64,000 bases of DNA from Hyperoodon ampullatus. Taxonomy: Eukaryota; Chordata; Mammalia; Artiodactyla; Ziphiidae. This document shows positions 62,581 through 64,000 of the stretch, in pieces. The stretch covers positions 248,001 to 312,000 of the forward strand of contig CATKHW010000374.1 of the NCBI GenBank assembly GCA_949752795.1, read 5' to 3'. A model generated the notes under the pieces. It did not search any database. It had not been told where the DNA came from and worked only from the letters and a program-made list of their open reading frames with translations. The translations under genes and the position numbers were made by a program. Positions within the stretch are counted from its first letter, which is position 1, and every line of letters begins with the position of its first letter.

Positions 62581-64000
62581 TTATATTTCCTGGGATATTT
62601 AAGGTGTACCCAAGTTGAGGTCCTTGTAAGCAGTGCAGCCCTAAATTTTGGGGTGGCTCTGTCTTATTATTTTTCAGTTTTCCCAAGGTATATTGCTAGA
62701 CTGGAAGTGCCCTTGGCTCTGTAGCTCTGTTCTTTACTTGTTTTAGGGAACACAATGCACTCCTCCAGAGAGGCAGATGGCAATTTACATCCCGCCCATC
62801 AGCATAACAAGGCTCCCTGTTCTCCAGGGCCTGTCTTGCCTTTCTGGTTTGTACACATTTTGTGGATGTACCTTTTGACCGGTAGGAAGTGATACTTCTT
62901 TGTAGTGCAGATTTGCATTACCCGCTTGCTTGCTTGGCCAAAAAGGGCGTATGAGTTTTCTCCTGAATATATTCAGGAGAAAACGCATACGCCCTTTTTG
63001 GCCAAGTGCATCATTTTCGTAGTTGTGTCCCTCTTCCTCTGCTTTAAAGGCGATTCCAACGTACCTCTTGAAATCTGTTTCCTGCTATTCTGCCTCGCTT
63101 TCAAGTCCGCCTCGTTGCCTTCCCTCAACAGATTTTTGGACGATAGTTGTCCTTTATTACTCGGCCACTTTGTGAATTGCTGTGCCCCTGAGCTCCATTT
63201 TTCAACTTGTTTTTTGTGAGCTGACCGCAAGTCCAAAATTTTGGTTCATGATCTATGCTGGTTCCCGGTGTGTGGCTGAGACTTTGGTTAATTCTTCTTC
63301 CTGCCGGGAAATTAGATTGATATGTGCCCGTCCAATTGCCTAACAGCTACTCTCTCATTGGTTCTCCCTCTTCCCATTCATCCTCTGCAAAATTGGCAAC
63401 CTGTGCGAACCAGGAGGTTAAAGGGGCTGTCTCTCCAAGTTGGGAGGTTGATAGTAAAGCAGATGGAAAGTCAAAACCGAGCACCAGGAGGGGGACTATT
63501 CGTTGAGTTTTAGAAACCTTTCGTGTTCACAGTGTGTCCGTTCTCTAGGTTTCCCGTACATGTTATAACTGTAGTAATATTCCCTTTAACCTTGAGAGTT
63601 GGGACCCATGGAATGGGTGCCAGGCATTTGTGCTTTAAAGGGTCTACATTTGCTCACCGAATCTCACCAATCCTCTCAGTCCCAAGTGTCCAGCCTTATG
63701 CCTCATCCACCTGTCGTTGTAGATAGGGTCATTCCAGGTTTCATCAGAGACCCTGAAGGAATTGTAAAAAAATTCCCAGTTTTTTCGTTTTGTTTTTGAA
63801 ATTCCTTTTTATAGTGGGTTTGAGCTGATTCTCGCTGCCATGTTTATGCCAGTCTAGACACACTTGATTCCCTTACGGGGACATATCAATACATAGGTTT
63901 TAAGATTCTTACTAGTCAGATATATTCCTCTGCGGGAAATATGGGGTTTTTAGTCCCTTTCACTGAGGAAGGTGTAGGTCTTGTCTATTCCATAGTTGGT
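62581..64000. repeat. Satellite unit M37, type c, cut at window end
   Basis: First 1,420 of an expected 1,738 bp. Palindrome 62,933-63,006 with one mismatch. The sequence continues in register to the last base, so the array goes on beyond the window. Confidence 0.95.

Larger units (their letters stand above)
1..64000. repeat. L1-derived satellite array, unit about 1.74 kb, 36.8 copies
   Basis: The same sequence returns every 1,736-1,740 bp from the first base to the last, always in the same orientation and with no intervening unique DNA, inserted transposon or inversion. Unit starts, marked by the motif ttatatttcc (ttggatact or atatatttcc in variants), are listed in the unit entries. The array runs off both ends of the window. 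The unit is the antisense of a LINE-1 3' end, including a T-rich tract that is the complement of its poly(A) tail. Length and L1 origin fit the common cetacean satellite as I remember it. Seen directly: period, orientation, homogeneity. From knowledge: L1 and cetacean assignment. Alternative: another cetartiodactyl satellite built on L1. Confidence 0.97.
60845..64000. repeat. Tetramer HOR copy 4, cut by window end (M36-M37)
   Basis: Type b followed by most of type c. It is a mosaic: its start matches copy 2 and its middle matches copy 3. Confidence 0.93.

Noticed and set aside
1..64000. CENP-B box (TTCG, four bases, A, two bases, CGGG) that would support a centromeric role
   Set aside because: I scanned one unit on both strands by eye at each TTCG, CGAA, CGGG and CCCG and found no site with the required spacing. 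A motif search over all units would be decisive.
1..64000. A hidden defence system, phage or novel operon
   Set aside because: Every base belongs to the repeating unit, with no room for unique genes, and the L1 signature places the sequence in a mammal.

Overview
The whole 64 kb window is one uninterrupted tandem satellite array. It holds 36 complete repeat units and a 37th cut by the window end. Units are 1,736-1,740 bp long and all lie head to tail in the same orientation. I see no host protein gene, RNA gene, CRISPR array or prokaryotic feature. The many short reading frames recur once per unit, mostly begin at TTG, GTG or CTG, and are by-products of the repeat. | Origin. The unit reads as the reverse complement of the 3' end of a LINE-1 element. 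Going along the plus strand from a T-rich tract (1201-1219 in the first unit, the complement of the L1 poly(A) tail), one meets an L1 3'UTR of the cetartiodactyl type, the ORF2 stop, the ORF2 C-terminal coding region (minus strand) and more decayed ORF2-like sequence. A perfect or near-perfect 74 bp palindrome interrupts this. An L1-based satellite with a unit of about 1.74 kb matches what I recall of the 'common cetacean satellite', so a whale is the best guess. From memory, dolphins and porpoises have a shorter unit (about 1.58 kb), so a baleen whale or a non-delphinoid toothed whale is favoured. This is recognition from memory, not a database match. | Layout. Units M1-M37 are numbered from base 1. 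M1-M5: a trimer pattern with 5,217 bp period. M6-M9: a dimer present twice (3,478 bp). M10-M12: related singletons. M13-M16: a second dimer present twice (3,479/3,479 bp). M17-M19: more individual, singleton-like units. M20-M37: a highly homogenised domain built from four unit types (b, c, d, a) forming a 6,950 bp higher-order repeat (HOR), with three full copies from 39,995, a fourth started at 60,845, and a shortened three-unit version (5,213 bp) at 34,782-39,994. Some variants are shared at twice the HOR period (13,900 bp), so the tetramers are mosaics. | Several recombination junctions can be placed to within 26-90 bp, which makes the window a readable record of unequal exchange or conversion. 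All counts and comparisons were made by eye; the L1 comparison uses consensus sequence recalled from memory.
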